Shown one piece after another: positions 25,634 to 35,386 of a stretch of DNA of 47,849 nucleotides. Both the position numbers and the translations under genes were made by a program. Under the pieces are notes generated by a model that was given only the letters and a program-made list of their open reading frames with translations, made no database searches and was not told the origin of the DNA. The DNA is from Methylobacterium sp. (lineage in GTDB: Bacteria > Pseudomonadota > Alphaproteobacteria > Rhizobiales > Beijerinckiaceae). The stretch's first letter is position 1; each line of letters starts with the position of its first letter. The stretch spans positions 1 to 47,849 of the forward strand of contig PNLY01000036.1 in NCBI GenBank assembly GCA_013823325.1, read 5' to 3'.

Positions 25634-27312
25634 CGCCGGACGAGCGCGACGTCCCGACCGGCGCAGCCGCCCTCGCCAAGGGCCTCTACCTGCTCGACGT
25701 GATCGGCGAGGCGCCGGCGCCGCCACGCTTCCGCGACCTGCAGGCCGCGACCGGCCTGCCCAAGGGCACGCTGGCGCGCATGCTCAACACGCTGCTGACC
25801 TTCCGCCTGATCCGGCACGAGGAGAGCGACAACACCTACCGGCTCGGCCACCGCCTGTTCGAGCTCGCCCACCGCGTCTGGGAGTCCTTCGACCTGCGCG
25901 GCGCCGGCGCTCCGGCGCTCGACCGCCTCGCCGAGGAGACACGCGAGACGGCCGCGCTCTGCGCCATCGACAATGGCGAGGTGCTCTACATCGACCAGCG
26001 CAGCCGCGGCGGCCCCTATGGCTTCCGCATCGAGATCGGCCGGCGTGCCCCACTGCATTGCACCGCCGGCGGCAAGGCTCTGCTCGCCTTCGTCCAGCCG
26101 CATGAACAGCGCGCCCTCGTCGACCGGCTGAAGCTCGAGCGCTTCACCGAGACCACCATCACCGAAGAGGAGGCGCTCGCCGCCGACCTCGCGCTGACCC
26201 GGGCGCGCGGCTATGCCGTCTCGCAGGAGGAGCATGTCGCCGGGGTCGCCTCGGTCGCGGCGCCGATCTTCGACCATACCGGGCGGGCGGTCGCGGCGAT
26301 CGGTGTGTTCGGCCCGTCCTCGCGGCTGACGCGCGAGCGGCTGCACACGACCGGCCGCGACCTGATGGCGGCTGCCCGGCAGATCTCCGGCAATGTCGGC
26401 GCGACGCAGATGAACATTTCCCCGGCGCCGCGCTCGGCGCGGCCGGTCGATCCCGACGTGCAATGCGTCCTGCCCTGGGGCGCCCATCTCGCCGAGGGGC
26501 CGTACTGGTCGGCCGGGGAGCAGCGGCTCTACTGGGTCGATATCCTCGCGCCCTCGGTCAACCGCTTCGACCCGGCGACCGGCAACAATGAGGAGGTGAC
26601 GCTGCCGCGCCTGGTCAGCGCCGTGCTCGGCCGCCGCGGCGGCGGGCTCGTCGTGCTGACGCAGGAGGGCCTGGAGGGCTTCGATTTCGCCAGCGGCCGG
26701 CTGACGCCGCTCGCCGATCCCGAGGCCGACATCCCCGACAACCGCTTCAACGACGGCAAATGCGACCGGCAGGGCCGGCTCTGGGCCGGGACGATGCGGC
26801 TTGACGCCAGCCGCGCCTCGGGCTCGCTCTACGCGATCGCGCCGGACCTCTCCTGGCAGCGGCAGGAGAGCGGGCTCACCGTCGCCAACGGGCTCGACTG
26901 GAGCCCGGACGGGCGGAGCTTCTACTTCGTCGATTCCGCCCATAGCCGCATCTATGCCTACGCGTTCGACGCGAAAACCGGCACGCTCGCCGATCGCCGC
27001 GTCTTCGCCGAGGTCGCCGGACGGCCGGACGGGCTCGCGGTCGATGCCGAGGGCTTCGTCTGGTGCGCGATCTGGGATGGCTGGTGCCTGCACCGCTACG
27101 CCCCGGACGGCAGGCTGGATCGTGAGGTCTGGCTGCCGGTGCCGCGCCCGACCAGCCTCGCCTTCGGCGGGCAGGACCTGAAGACGCTGTTCATCACCAC
27201 GGCCCGCATCCGCCTGCCCTCGCGTGTGCTGGCCGAGGCGCCGTTCTCGGGTGGGCTCTTCACCTTGCCGGTCGACGTGCCCGGCCTGGCGGCGGCGGAG
27301 TTCGGCGGGTGA
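25573..27312 (+). CDS. IclR-family regulator fused to SMP-30/gluconolactonase domain
   Basis: 579-residue two-part protein. Residues about 33-80 form an IclR winged HTH (FRDLQAATGLPKGTLARMLNTLLTFRLI); about 90-265 the IclR effector domain (ALCAIDNGEVLYIDQ, PLHCTAGGKALLAF, GVFGPSSRLTRE). From about 290 an SMP-30 beta-propeller follows with metal ligand Glu in LAEGPYW, FNDGKCDRQGRLWAGTM, ANGLDWSPDG and GRPDGLAVD, ending near 579. No frameshift or stop separates them. The start at 25573 overlaps the previous gene by 61 nt; there is no later ATG/GTG/TTG before the HTH, so it is probably right. A lactonase that also represses its own pathway is the obvious hypothesis. Neither activity can be proven here. 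Confidence 0.88.
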   Translation: MDLRAHDRRGGAGAGEARVLTPDERDVPTGAAALAKGLYLLDVIGEAPAPPRFRDLQAATGLPKGTLARMLNTLLTFRLIRHEESDNTYRLGHRLFELAHRVWESFDLRGAGAPALDRLAEETRETAALCAIDNGEVLYIDQRSRGGPYGFRIEIGRRAPLHCTAGGKALLAFVQPHEQRALVDRLKLERFTETTITEEEALAADLALTRARGYAVSQEEHVAGVASVAAPIFDHTGRAVAAIGVFGPSSRLTRERLHTTGRDLMAAARQISGNVGATQMNISPAPRSARPVDPDVQCVLPWGAHLAEGPYWSAGEQRLYWVDILAPSVNRFDPATGNNEEVTLPRLVSAVLGRRGGGLVVLTQEGLEGFDFASGRLTPLADPEADIPDNRFNDGKCDRQGRLWAGTMRLDASRASGSLYAIAPDLSWQRQESGLTVANGLDWSPDGRSFYFVDSAHSRIYAYAFDAKTGTLADRRVFAEVAGRPDGLAVDAEGFVWCAIWDGWCLHRYAPDGRLDREVWLPVPRPTSLAFGGQDLKTLFITTARIRLPSRVLAEAPFSGGLFTLPVDVPGLAAAEFGG

Positions 27313-28073
27313 GGGTCGAAGCCAGCTATTCCGATCTCGCCGGCAAGGCCGCTCTCGTCACCGGCGGCGCCGACGGCATCGGCCGCGCGATTGTCGAGGC
27401 GCTGGCGCGGCAGGGCGCCAAGGTCGCCTTCCTCGACATCGATGCCGAGCGGGGCGAGCGGCTCGTGGCCGAGCTAACGGCGGCCGGCAGCGTCGTCTCG
27501 TTCCATGAGGTCGACCTGCGCGACGTCCCGGCGACGCAGGCGGCGATCGCTGCGGCGCGCGCCATCCACGGCCCCTTCGCCATCGGCGTCAACAATGCCG
27601 GTCATGACGAGCGGCATGATTTCGACGCAGTGACCGAGGCCTATTGGGACGACCGCCTGGCGGTGAACCTCAGGCCGATGATGTTCGTGGCGCAGGCGCT
27701 GGCGCCGGACATGCGCGACCTCGGCGGCGGGGCGCTGGTCAACCTGTCCTCGACCTCGTGGATGAAGGGCTCGCCGCACATGATCGCCTACACCACGGCG
27801 AAATCGGCGGTGATCGGCTTCACCCGCTCGCTAGCGCGGGCGCTCGGGCCTGACGGCATCAGGGTCAACTGCGTCACGCCGGGCTGGGTGATGACCGAGC
27901 GCCAGCGCACCAATTGGTGGACGCCGGAGAAGGGCGCGGCCAACCAGGCGGCGCAGGCGCTGAAGGGCGAGATCCTGCCGGAGGACATCGCGCAGATGGT
28001 GCTGTTCCTGTGCTCCGACGTCTCGCGCATGTGCGCCGGCCAGAACTTCATCGTCGATGCCGGCACGGTCTAG
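27309..28073 (+). CDS. SDR-family oxidoreductase (sugar/sugar-acid dehydrogenase)
   Basis: 254-residue classical short-chain dehydrogenase. GTG start in a GTGA overlap with the fusion gene. TGGADGIG near residues 18-25, NNAGHD near 97, catalytic Ser in LSSTSWM and YTTAK Tyr-Lys near 158-162. The C-terminal VDAGTV end is typical. It ends the operon; a family A repeat follows. The substrate is likely a sugar or sugar-acid intermediate, by context. Confidence 0.88.
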   Translation: MRVEASYSDLAGKAALVTGGADGIGRAIVEALARQGAKVAFLDIDAERGERLVAELTAAGSVVSFHEVDLRDVPATQAAIAAARAIHGPFAIGVNNAGHDERHDFDAVTEAYWDDRLAVNLRPMMFVAQALAPDMRDLGGGALVNLSSTSWMKGSPHMIAYTTAKSAVIGFTRSLARALGPDGIRVNCVTPGWVMTERQRTNWWTPEKGAANQAAQALKGEILPEDIAQMVLFLCSDVSRMCAGQNFIVDAGTV

Positions 28074-28091
28074 CGTGATGCTGATGAACCA

Positions 28092-28207
28092 AGCCCTCAT
28101 CCTGAGGAGCCGCGCAGCGGCGTCTCGAAGGATGCTTCAGGAGGCGCCGGAACCAGCTGGAGCATCCTTCGAGACGCAGCCTTTGGCTGCTCCTCAGGAT
28201 GAGGGCT
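28092..28207. repeat. REP-like palindromic repeat, family A copy 2
   Basis: AGCCCTCATCCTGAGGAGC (28092-28110) and GCTCCTCAGGATGAGGGCT (28189-28207) are perfectly complementary. The inner words CGTCTCGAAGGATGC and GCATCCTTCGAGACG (also complementary) give a long cruciform. It matches the copy at 3101-3209. It sits between the SDR gene and the FAD oxidase gene and may serve as the operon's 3' end stem. Confidence 0.88.
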
Positions 28208-28214
28208 GAGGGAA

Positions 28215-29639
28215 ATGCCCAATCCCATATCCTCGCTCGACGACCTGCACGCCATCCTCGATCCGTCCGCGATCGTCACCGATCCTGAGGCGATGGCGCC
28301 GCATCTCACCGACTGGCGCGGCAAGCATCGCGGCGAGGCATTCGCACTGCTGCGCCCGCGCAGCGTCGAGGAGGTCTCGGCAATCCTCCGCTGGGCGAGC
28401 GCGACGCGCACGCCGGTCGTGCCTCAAGGCGGCAATACAGGGCTCTCGGGCGGGGCGACGCCGGATGCCTCGGGCGATGCCGTCGTGCTCTCGCTGACGC
28501 GCCTGAACCGGATCAGAGCGATCGATATCGAGGGCGACACGCTGACCGCCGAGGCCGGCTGCATCCTCGCCGACATCCAGCAAGCCGCTGCGGCCAATGA
28601 TCGGCTTTTCCCGCTCAGCCTCGGCAGCGAAGGCTCCTGCCAGATCGGCGGAGTGGTCGCGACCAATGCCGGCGGCATCAATGTCATCCGCTACGGCACG
28701 GTGCGCGATCTCGTGCTCGGCCTCGAATATGTTCGCGCCGACGGCGCGGTGATCCATGGGCTGAAGCCGCTGCGCAAGGACAATGCCGGCTATGCGCTGA
28801 AGGAGCTCGTGATCGGCTCGGACGGCACGCTTGCCGTCGTCACTGCCGCGACCTTCCGGCTGTTTCCAAGGCCGCGTGCCAGCGCAACGGCGCTGTGCGG
28901 CCTCGACAGCCCATCGGCTGCGCTGAAGCTGCTCTCCATGCTGAAGCAATCCGCCGGCGAGCGCATCTCCAGCTTCGAACTGATGTGCGATGGCGAGATG
29001 GGGCTCACCCTCGACCTCGTGCCCGGAACCATCCTGCCGCTCGAAGGACGCCATGCCTGGTACGTCTTCATCGAACTCGGCGACAGTGATCCGAACAGCC
29101 CCATTGGCGAGTTGCTGACCGAGACACTGGCGACGGCGCTGGAGCAGGGCCTGCTGCAGGATGCCGCCATCGCGCAGAGCGAGGCGCAAGCCAGGGCGAT
29201 CTGGCATCTGCGCTTCGCCGTCGCGGAAGCCAATCGCCGCGCCGGCTTGAGCGTCTCGCATGACACCAGCGTTGCTGTCGCCGATGTCCCGGCCTTCATC
29301 GCGGCGATCGAAACGATGGCTGCCGAGCGCTTGCCGAACGCGCGCGCTCTCTTCGCCGGCCATGTCGGCGACGGCAACATTCATGTCGTCCTGCGCCTTC
29401 CCAAGGAGACGCCGGCGGAGCAGCTCGCGGATATCGGCCATGCCGTGAATGCACAGGTCTTCGCGATCACCCGCGATTTCGGCGGCAGCATCACCGCCGA
29501 GCACGGCATCGGCCGCAACCTGACCGGCACGCTGACGCTGCATGCCCAGCCGGAGGCGCTGGCGCTGATGAGAGCGGTCAAGCAAGCCTTCGACCCGCTC
29601 GGCATCCTCAATCCCGGCGCGGTCCTCGCGAAGAGGTGA
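28215..29639 (+). CDS. GlcD/D-lactate dehydrogenase-like FAD-binding oxidase
   Basis: 474-residue flavoenzyme of the VAO/PCMH family. FAD-binding half: VVPQGGNTGLSGGATPDASG near residues 68-87 and PLSLGSEGSCQIGGVVATNAGG near 133-154. C-terminal cap contains HVGDGNIHVVLRL near 384 and AEHGIGRNLTG near 433. The family oxidises D-2-hydroxy acids such as D-lactate, D-2-hydroxyglutarate and glycolate. It is 141 bp after the sugar-acid operon and may oxidise a 2-hydroxy acid product. Length is normal. Separate promoter possible, since the repeat lies between. Confidence 0.88.
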   Translation: MPNPISSLDDLHAILDPSAIVTDPEAMAPHLTDWRGKHRGEAFALLRPRSVEEVSAILRWASATRTPVVPQGGNTGLSGGATPDASGDAVVLSLTRLNRIRAIDIEGDTLTAEAGCILADIQQAAAANDRLFPLSLGSEGSCQIGGVVATNAGGINVIRYGTVRDLVLGLEYVRADGAVIHGLKPLRKDNAGYALKELVIGSDGTLAVVTAATFRLFPRPRASATALCGLDSPSAALKLLSMLKQSAGERISSFELMCDGEMGLTLDLVPGTILPLEGRHAWYVFIELGDSDPNSPIGELLTETLATALEQGLLQDAAIAQSEAQARAIWHLRFAVAEANRRAGLSVSHDTSVAVADVPAFIAAIETMAAERLPNARALFAGHVGDGNIHVVLRLPKETPAEQLADIGHAVNAQVFAITRDFGGSITAEHGIGRNLTGTLTLHAQPEALALMRAVKQAFDPLGILNPGAVLAKR

Positions 29640-29723
29640 CCCTGCGCGCGGCCGAGCGGAACACCCGCAATATATGAACTGTTCCGAACCAAAGAGCAGT
29701 GGAAGCATTACTTTAGAACGCAT

Positions 29724-29760
29724 GCAAACTATTGTATTTGCTAACCAATTCGCTCTGGTT
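29724..29760 (+). promoter_or_regulatory. AT-rich promoter region upstream of exbB with two dyads
   Basis: The stretch 29670-29765 is much more AT-rich than its surroundings. It contains GCAAA-N8-TTTGC (29724-29741) and AACCA-N8-TGGTT (29743-29760). TonB-system genes of this order are usually iron-regulated through Fur/Mur, Irr or RirA; the GCAAA/TTTGC dyad faintly recalls Mur-type sites, but the spacing as I remember differs. This is a candidate only. Confidence 0.4.
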
Positions 29761-29901
29761 TAACTGCTGGTGACGATCGCGGGAAGGATGTGCTTAATTG
29801 GCCTCGTCGCGCGATCGGCCGGCGCCGCTTCAATGGACGCGGTTCCGGTCGGAAAGCGCTCCCGCCAAGGAGGGGCGCCGCAAGACCACGGACCCAATTC
29901 G

Positions 29902-30942
<1,041 letters not shown>

Positions 30943-30945
30943 GCC

Positions 30946-31398
30946 ATGGCGGTTTCGCTCAAGGAGTCGCAGGACGGCGATCTCGGCGAGGTCAGCGAGA
31001 TCAACGTCACGCCGTTCATCGACGTGATCCTGGTGCTGCTGATCATCTTCATGGTCGCAGCCCCGCTCTCGACAGTCGATGTCGCGGTCGACCTGCCGGT
31101 CTCGAACGCGCAGCCACAACCGCGGCCCGACAAGCCGGTCTTCCTGACCGTGAAGCAGGACCTTTCGCTCGCGCTCGGCAACGACACGGTGCCCCGCGAG
31201 CAGTTGCAGGCCACACTCGACCGCCAGACCAGCAATGACCGCGAGCAGCGCGTCTTCCTGCGCGCCGACGGGGCCGTAGCCTATCGCGAGCTGATGGAGG
31301 TGATGAACCGGCTGCGCCAGGCCGGCTATCTCAAGATCGCGCTGGTCGGGCTCGAAGATACCGGCCAGGGCGCCGCGCAAGGGGCGGGCAAGCCATGA
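30946..31398 (+). CDS. exbD: Biopolymer transporter ExbD
   Basis: 150-residue inner-membrane protein with one membrane segment (about residues 24-44) containing the proton-relay aspartate in VTPFIDVILVLLIIFM. The periplasmic domain ends about residue 142. The gene follows exbB by 3 bp and overlaps tonB by 4 nt (ATGA at 31395). Works with ExbB and TonB to power outer-membrane receptors such as the one at 11.8 kb. Confidence 0.95.
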   Translation: MAVSLKESQDGDLGEVSEINVTPFIDVILVLLIIFMVAAPLSTVDVAVDLPVSNAQPQPRPDKPVFLTVKQDLSLALGNDTVPREQLQATLDRQTSNDREQRVFLRADGAVAYRELMEVMNRLRQAGYLKIALVGLEDTGQGAAQGAGKP

Positions 31399-32255
31399 TC
31401 ACCACGGCGCCGGATCGCCGCTGGCTAGCCGCGCTGCGCTGGGGTGTCGCGGCGATCGCTGTCGCGGCCGCCCATGGCGGTGCCGCCTGGGTCGGCGTGA
31501 ACTGGCGTCCGACGGACGCCGCCGCCGGCGCTCCCGAACCGGCCGTGATGATCGAACTCGCCGCGCTGTCGGTCGCGCCCGAGGCGCCGCCGGAGGACCT
31601 GCCCGTCGCGGACCAGCGGGCCGAGCCGGAACCTCCGCCGCCCGAGCCGGTCAAGGAGACGCCGCCCCCGGAACCGGAGCCGATTCCCGAGCCGACGCCG
31701 GTCGAGCAGCCGGAGATCAAGCTGCCGGAGCTGCCGCAGGTGCCGAAGCTCGACGCGGTGCTGCTGCCGCCCCCGCCCGAGCTGAAGCCGGTGGAGAAGA
31801 AGCCCGAGCCAAAGCCAAAGATCGTCGAGAAGAAGGACAAACCGAAGCCGAAACCCAAGGTCGTCGAGCGCAAGCCGGTCGAGCAGCGGGCCAAGGAAGC
31901 AGTGGCCCCGAAGCCTTCCGAGCAGCGCGCCTCCGCGCCGACCAGCGCGGCGCAGGGCACCGCCAGCCAACCGACGGTCTCGGCGGCATCCTGGCGCGGC
32001 TCGCTGATCGCCCATCTCAACCGCTACAAGCGCTTCCCGGGCGGAGCCAGTCCCGGCACGGTCCAGGTCGCCTTCGCGATCGACCGCAGCGGCAATGTGC
32101 TGTCCTCGCGCGTAGTCGGCTCGTCCGGGGATTCCGCCTTAGACGCCGAGGCGGCGGCGATGATCCGCCGCGCCAGCCCGGTTCCGGCTCCGCCTGCCGG
32201 TGTCGGCGGTGGCGGCGCAGTCTCGCTCTCGGTGCCGGTGCGCTTCAGCCGCTAG
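31395..32255 (+). CDS. tonB: TonB energy transducer
   Basis: 286-residue protein with an N-terminal anchor (about residues 14-36), a long Pro/Glu/Lys-rich spacer (about 55-185, e.g. PEPEPIPEPTPVEQPE and KKPEPKPKIVEKKDKPKPKPK) that spans the periplasm, and a C-terminal TonB domain (about 200-286, SLIAHLNRYKRFPGGASPGTVQVAFAIDRSGNVLSSRVVGSSGDSALDAEA). The order exbB-exbD-tonB is standard. It is convergent with the DUF900 gene, with only 10 bp between stops. Confidence 0.95.
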   Translation: MITTAPDRRWLAALRWGVAAIAVAAAHGGAAWVGVNWRPTDAAAGAPEPAVMIELAALSVAPEAPPEDLPVADQRAEPEPPPPEPVKETPPPEPEPIPEPTPVEQPEIKLPELPQVPKLDAVLLPPPPELKPVEKKPEPKPKIVEKKDKPKPKPKVVERKPVEQRAKEAVAPKPSEQRASAPTSAAQGTASQPTVSAASWRGSLIAHLNRYKRFPGGASPGTVQVAFAIDRSGNVLSSRVVGSSGDSALDAEAAAMIRRASPVPAPPAGVGGGGAVSLSVPVRFSR

Positions 32256-32265
32256 GCGGCTTCGC

Positions 32266-33564
32266 TCAGCGCGGCGCGCCGGAGTTCTGGAACGGCGTGG
32301 TCACGGTATCGCCGACCGCGGCGCCGGTGTCCTGGATATTGTTGCCGAGATGCTCGACCCGGTCACCGAGATTGCGCCGGGCCTGCGGATCGATCACCGC
32401 GATCGGGGCGGAGACGACGATGCCTGCGGCAGTGCCGACCGCAGCTGCGGCGCTGCCGGTCACCTCGATCAGGCGGTCGCCAAGACCGATGCGGGAATCG
32501 GTGATCGGCTGGCCGTCGACGAGGCGCGTGCCGATCAGCTTCACCACCTCCGGGCTCTCGGCGAACTTGCCATGGTTGAGGCTGTCGCCGGTACGCAGCT
32601 TGGTGAGGTTGAGGACAGTGATCTTGTCCTTCTCGAACTCGCTCTTGTAGGGCTCGACATCAGGATCGACGGCGCCCAGGCGATCCTTGCCTCCCCAGAC
32701 GCGGCGCGAGACGGCGAGCGCGCGGTCATCCTGCGAGACGAAGAGGGTGAATTTCGGCCGTCGTCCCGTCATTTCCGCGATCTGGGTGCGGAAGACGTCG
32801 GCATCGACATCGGGCGAAGCGAGCATGACGTTGGCGATCTTCGGCGGAATGCCACGATTGCGCACCGCCATCTGGGTCAAGGACTCCAGCGCGACCCAGT
32901 TGCCCATCGAGTGGGCAAGCAGCGAGACCTCGCCGATGGCGGGGTCCCGCGCCAGCGCCTGCAACAGGTTCTCGAGTGCGTTACGCGAATAGGTCGCGCT
33001 CTCGCGGTCATAGCCATAGGCGAAGAGCGAGCCGCGCGAGGGCCAGGTGAACAGCACCGGCACGACGTCCGCATCGGAATCATGGACGATCTGGGCGAAG
33101 CGGTAGACCGCGTCCTCGAAGCGGTTGTTGAAGCCATGGACGAAGACCATGACGCGGCGCTTCGGCACCCGCGAGACGCGCTCATGCAGGCGCGCCAGGC
33201 CGGTCTTGGCGTCGAGCTTGTCGACCTTGAGCGTGACGAAATCGGTCTCGGGATTGCCAGGCAGCCGGCTCGGCCACTGCACCTCGCCGACCTTGCGGCG
33301 AGCATCGGGCGGCAGCGAGATCGTCATCTCGACATAGGCAGGCTTGCCGCGCTCGCCGGAGAACAGCACGCCGGCATCGGGATCGGCCGCGCGTGTCGTC
33401 GCGACCAGCATGGTGACCTTGCTCGCGCCCGGCACGGTCGAAGCGACCGGCGTCAGCACACCTCTCACGTCGCCGGCACAGCCGGCGAGCAGAATCGTCG
33501 CGACCACGGCCGCCAACATCCGTCTTGCGGCCAGTATCGGCTGGTCTTTGCGGCGGATCGGCAT
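32266..33564 (-). CDS. DUF900 alpha/beta hydrolase, predicted lipoprotein
   Basis: 432-residue protein with lipobox TILLAGC (Cys29). The hydrolase core starts near 130 with VMVFVHGFNN and holds the nucleophile elbow LLAHSMGNW (Ser in AHSMG). The family (DUF900, esterase/lipase-like) has unknown substrate. The C-terminal 90 residues (GDRLIEVTGSAAAAVGTAAGIVVSAPIAVIDP) include a Gly/Ala-rich hydrophobic patch. Likely tethered to a membrane facing the periplasm. No operon partner is evident. Confidence 0.85.
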   Translation of the reverse strand: MPIRRKDQPILAARRMLAAVVATILLAGCAGDVRGVLTPVASTVPGASKVTMLVATTRAADPDAGVLFSGERGKPAYVEMTISLPPDARRKVGEVQWPSRLPGNPETDFVTLKVDKLDAKTGLARLHERVSRVPKRRVMVFVHGFNNRFEDAVYRFAQIVHDSDADVVPVLFTWPSRGSLFAYGYDRESATYSRNALENLLQALARDPAIGEVSLLAHSMGNWVALESLTQMAVRNRGIPPKIANVMLASPDVDADVFRTQIAEMTGRRPKFTLFVSQDDRALAVSRRVWGGKDRLGAVDPDVEPYKSEFEKDKITVLNLTKLRTGDSLNHGKFAESPEVVKLIGTRLVDGQPITDSRIGLGDRLIEVTGSAAAAVGTAAGIVVSAPIAVIDPQARRNLGDRVEHLGNNIQDTGAAVGDTVTTPFQNSGAPR

Positions 33565-33649
33565 CGCGAGCTACTCGATGTTGGCACGGCGCCCAGACCA
33601 TGCTGGCGCGTCGCCCGCCGCGTCAAGGACGCCGAAGCCACACTCCCCG

Positions 33650-34417
33650 TCAGACCATGTACTGGCCGCCATTCACCTCGATGGTCTGGCCGGTGATGTA
33701 GCCGCTCATCGCGGGGCTCGCGAGGAAGAGAAAGACGCCGACATTGTCCTGCGGCGTGCCGACGCGCTCCATCGGCACGGTCTTGCGCATCGCCTCGATC
33801 TGCTCGGCCGTCGAATAGCGCTCGTGGAACGGCGTCATGATCACGCCGGGCGAGACGCCGTTGACGCGGATGCCGAAGGGCACGAACTCCTTGGCCATGC
33901 CGCGGGTCAGGTTGAGCACGAAGGCCTTGGAGCTGGCATAGAGCGAGGAGCCGGGGCCGCCGCCATTGCGCGCCGCGATCGAGCTCAGATTGATCACGCT
34001 CGCCCTGCCGCCGGACTTCTTCAGATAGGGCAGCGCCGCCTTCGAGGCCATCACCACCGAGCGGACATTGAGGTCGACGACGCTGTCGAAGAATTCGTCC
34101 TCGATTTCGGCGATCGGTGTGCGCTTCACCAGCGCGCCGGCATTGTTGACGAGCACGTCGAGCCCGCCGAGCTTGTCGGCGGCCTTGTTCACGAGATCGA
34201 CCGCCTGCTTGCTGTCGGCAACGTCGGCCTGCAACACATGCGCCTCGCCGCCGGCCGCCCTGATCTCGGCTGCGACGGCGTTGGCCTCGGCCTCGCTCGA
34301 CTTGTAGTGGACGACGACGCGCATGCCGTTCGCCGCGTAGGCCTTGGCCACGGCGGCACCGATGCCGGTGCTGGAGCCGGTGACCAGCGCGCGCAGCCCC
34401 TTGAGATCGTCGAGCAT
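33650..34417 (-). CDS. SDR-family oxidoreductase
   Basis: 255-residue classical SDR: TGSSTGIG near 12-19, NNAGALV, catalytic Ser in NLSSIAARNGG and Tyr-Lys in YASSK. The start at ATG 34417 is preceded on the coding strand by GGGAGGA with short spacing; earlier in-frame ATGs at 34420 and 34429 are possible. Neighbours give no clear pathway. Substrate unknown. Confidence 0.85.
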   Translation of the reverse strand: MLDDLKGLRALVTGSSTGIGAAVAKAYAANGMRVVVHYKSSEAEANAVAAEIRAAGGEAHVLQADVADSKQAVDLVNKAADKLGGLDVLVNNAGALVKRTPIAEIEDEFFDSVVDLNVRSVVMASKAALPYLKKSGGRASVINLSSIAARNGGGPGSSLYASSKAFVLNLTRGMAKEFVPFGIRVNGVSPGVIMTPFHERYSTAEQIEAMRKTVPMERVGTPQDNVGVFLFLASPAMSGYITGQTIEVNGGQYMV

Positions 34418-34527
34418 CATTCCTCCCATCGAATGTAGGCTTAAATCGTTTCAGAGGCGATCTTGCGCGAGCCGGCGCCGGATCGCCAGTGCCGCCTCGA
34501 CAACCCCGCCATTCGCTGAGAATAGGG

Positions 34528-35376
34528 TCAGCCCATCGCCTGGTTGACGAGGGCGAAGCGGTGCGCAGGCCCGGGCGCGGCCGGCGCGGCGCCGCGCGCC
34601 ATCACCACGCCGGAGGCGACGAGCGGCAGGCCACGCTCGCTGAGCCAGGCGCCGAGGCCGGTGCGGGCCGGCACGTCGATGCGGACGAAATCGCCGCGGC
34701 GGGCGGCGAGCAGCGCCGCGATCAGATTGCAGGCAGCGGCATCGTCGAGCGCCGCGACCGGGCCGATCAGCCAGCCGCGGCCATGCCGGCGCAGGAAGCC
34801 GAAGCCGGCCGGCGTGCCATTGCGCTCGATCAGGATGACATGGCCGCGCGTCAGCAGCGCTTCGAGGACAGCCGTGCGCGGCAGCCCGGTCGCCTCGCCG
34901 TCGAGCTGCGCCAGCAACGGCAGGTCGGATGCGGCGGCCGGGCGCATGACCTCGTTCGCAGCGAGAACGGGCGCGGCCAACTCTGGCCAGTCGCCCTGGT
35001 GCTGGCGGACCTCGTCGATGGCGATGAAGCCGTAGCGGGCATAGAGCGGCTCGCCCTGCGGCGTGGCGACGAGACCGAGCGTGCGCCCTTCCGTCGCCGC
35101 GATCAGCCGCTCCATCAGCAGCTTGCCGATGCCCTGTCCCTGCTGGTCCGGAGCGACGATGATGGTGCCGAGCGTGGCGTGGCTCGTGCCGAAACCCCAC
35201 CAGAGCCCGACGCCGACGACCCCATCCTCGATCGACAAGGTGAAGCCCTGGCCGAGCGACAGCGCGAACTCCCAGTCCTCCCGCCGATGCGGCCAGCCGA
35301 CCGCGGCCGAGAGCTTTTGGCAGGAATCGGCATCTGAGAGGACGGTCGGGCGAAGCGTCAGCTGGAGCGGCTGCAT
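34528..35376 (-). CDS. GNAT N-acetyltransferase with second acetyltransferase-like domain
   Basis: 282-residue protein. The first GNAT domain (about 7-135) has the acetyl-CoA loop VAPDQQGQGIGKLLMERLI near residue 75-93; the C-terminal half (about 145-275) resembles the Acetyltransf_18 domain (GHVILIERNGTPAGFGFLRRHGRGWLIGPVAALDDAAACNLIAALLA). The start at 35376 gives a clean family N-terminus; upstream codons in the same frame look like shadow sequence. Substrate unknown. Confidence 0.82.
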   Translation of the reverse strand: MQPLQLTLRPTVLSDADSCQKLSAAVGWPHRREDWEFALSLGQGFTLSIEDGVVGVGLWWGFGTSHATLGTIIVAPDQQGQGIGKLLMERLIAATEGRTLGLVATPQGEPLYARYGFIAIDEVRQHQGDWPELAAPVLAANEVMRPAAASDLPLLAQLDGEATGLPRTAVLEALLTRGHVILIERNGTPAGFGFLRRHGRGWLIGPVAALDDAAACNLIAALLAARRGDFVRIDVPARTGLGAWLSERGLPLVASGVVMARGAAPAAPGPAHRFALVNQAMG

Positions 35377-35386
35377 CGGCCGGCCC

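Noticed and set aside
29713..29728. Irr-type iron control element (TTTAGAA half-site)
   Set aside because: Only one half-site is present; the expected inverted partner is missing.
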